Of a stretch of DNA of 5,791 bases, positions 5,195 through 5,791 are shown piece after piece. The notes below the pieces were generated by a model that saw only the letters and a list, made by a program, of their open reading frames with translations, was not told the origin of the DNA and searched no databases. The translations under genes were made by a program, and so were the position numbers. Numbering within the stretch: the stretch's first letter is position 1; every line of letters begins with the position of its first letter. Source of the stretch: Planctomycetia bacterium. Lineage in GTDB: Bacteria; Planctomycetota; Phycisphaerae; Phycisphaerales; SM1A02. The stretch is from contig JAACEA010000018.1 in assembly GCA_009936695.1 (NCBI GenBank), forward strand, positions 1 to 5,791, written 5' to 3'.

Positions 5195-5224
5195 GGCGAA
5201 CCACGGTCATCGACCGGGCGACCA

Positions 5225-5242
5225 AACCGATGTTTCTCGGTT
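5225..5242. terminator. Small hairpin between convergent genes
   Basis: AACCGA (5225-5230) and TCGGTT (5237-5242) form a six-pair stem with a six-base loop, midway between the stop codons of the exported-protein gene and the ligase gene. Position suits a shared bidirectional terminator. The stem is weak and the flanking T-tracts are short, so this is tentative. Confidence 0.35.
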
Positions 5243-5247
5243 GAAGC

Positions 5248-5791
5248 TCAGCCGACGCCGGGCGTGTCCGGGCCGAGCGCCCGTCGCATGATCTTGCCGG
5301 TCGGATTCCTCGGGAGTTCCTCGAGGTGGCGGATCTCCCGCGGGACCTTGAACTGCGGAAGCCGGTCCCGGCAGTGCGAACGCAGCGACGTGACGTCGAA
5401 GGTCGCGTCGTCGACCAGCTCCACGAAGGCGAGGGCCACCTCACCGCGGGATTCGTCGGGGGCCCCGATCACCGCCGACGCACGGACCGACGGATGGGCG
5501 TCGAGCACCTCCTCGATCTCCCGGGGGAAGACGTTCTCGCCGCCGATGATCAGCATCTCCTTGATCCGGCCGGTGATCGAGAGGAAGCCGTCGGCGTCCA
5601 TCCTCCCCATGTCTCCAGTTCGGAAGAAACCGTCCTCGTCGAACGCGGCGGCCGTCTCCTCGGGGCGGTTGTAGTAGCCCGGCATGACGTTCGGCCCCTT
5701 GATGCGGACTTCACCGTCCTGTTCGGGTCCGAGGATGTCACCGTTCTCCCCCACGATTCGCTCCTCGATCCCCGGCATCGCCATGCCGACC
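5248..5791 (-). CDS. Acyl-CoA synthetase / AMP-dependent ligase, C-terminal part (partial)
   Basis: The gene enters from the right edge; about 180 C-terminal residues are visible and the N-terminal ATP/AMP signature is outside the window. The frame is open through to 5791 (Val-Gly precede the first visible Met), so that Met is not the start. Numbering from that Met (5784-5782): FFRTGD at 53-58 holds the Asp expected to bind the AMP ribose; GRIKEMLIIGGENVFP at 72-87 is the hinge and A8 core motif; PTGK at 161-164 ends in the Lys that catalyses adenylation in this superfamily. The GGENVFPREIEE wording is typical of fatty-acyl-CoA ligases (FadD-like), which activate fatty acids to acyl-CoA via acyl-AMP. 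The substrate cannot be fixed from this half. The C-terminal end is complete, with TGA at 5250-5248. It is convergent with the exported-protein gene. Confidence 0.92.
   Translation of the reverse strand, partial: VGMAMPGIEERIVGENGDILGPEQDGEVRIKGPNVMPGYYNRPEETAAAFDEDGFFRTGDMGRMDADGFLSITGRIKEMLIIGGENVFPREIEEVLDAHPSVRASAVIGAPDESRGEVALAFVELVDDATFDVTSLRSHCRDRLPQFKVPREIRHLEELPRNPTGKIMRRALGPDTPGVG

Overview
This GC-rich window looks like chromosomal DNA from a planctomycete, probably of the Phycisphaerae. That assignment is inferred from protein style: secreted, cysteine-rich, multi-domain proteins ending in a dockerin-like tail of the form D-x-N-G-D-G-x-V-D-G-A-D followed by a W-G or F-G motif, with pre-peptidase C-terminal (PPC)-like domains built around FDTRLAxY and ACNDD motifs. 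I have no 16S or marker gene to confirm it.

Left part (1-925): a minus-strand gene begins at 31 and runs off the left edge; only MKNLLAGLLA is visible, with a good ribosome binding site. Upstream of it, also on the minus strand, is a complete peroxiredoxin of the AhpE/BCP group (643-176). A 282-base divergent intergenic region (644-925) separates it from the first large plus-strand gene and contains three inverted-repeat elements that could be operators.

Centre (926-5194): two large, tandem, paralogous plus-strand genes (926-3229 and 3449-5194) encode exported proteins of 767 and 581 aa. Both carry a signal peptide, copies of a strikingly regular ten-cysteine module (two and four copies), PPC-like beta domains (four and two), and a C-terminal pair of EF-hand/dockerin-like loops in which each half is framed by cysteines exactly 25 residues apart. 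Domain order differs between the two, as expected from duplication plus domain shuffling. A strong cUUCGg-loop terminator follows the first gene, so the second probably has its own promoter; a triple 10-bp tandem repeat and a TATAGT box lie in the 219-base gap. The second gene should start at 3449, not at the upstream in-frame ATG at 3371.

Right part (5248-5791): a convergent minus-strand gene, cut by the window edge, encodes the C-terminal part of an acyl-CoA synthetase / AMP-dependent ligase.

The peroxiredoxin and the ligase are ordinary intracellular enzymes with no evident link to the exported pair. The most unusual content is the ten-cysteine module and the cysteine-framed dockerin-like tail. 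I recognise neither as a named, characterised domain beyond its general 'dockerin-like' resemblance. Their function (surface structure, adhesion, calcium-dependent assembly or sorting) is not shown by the sequence.
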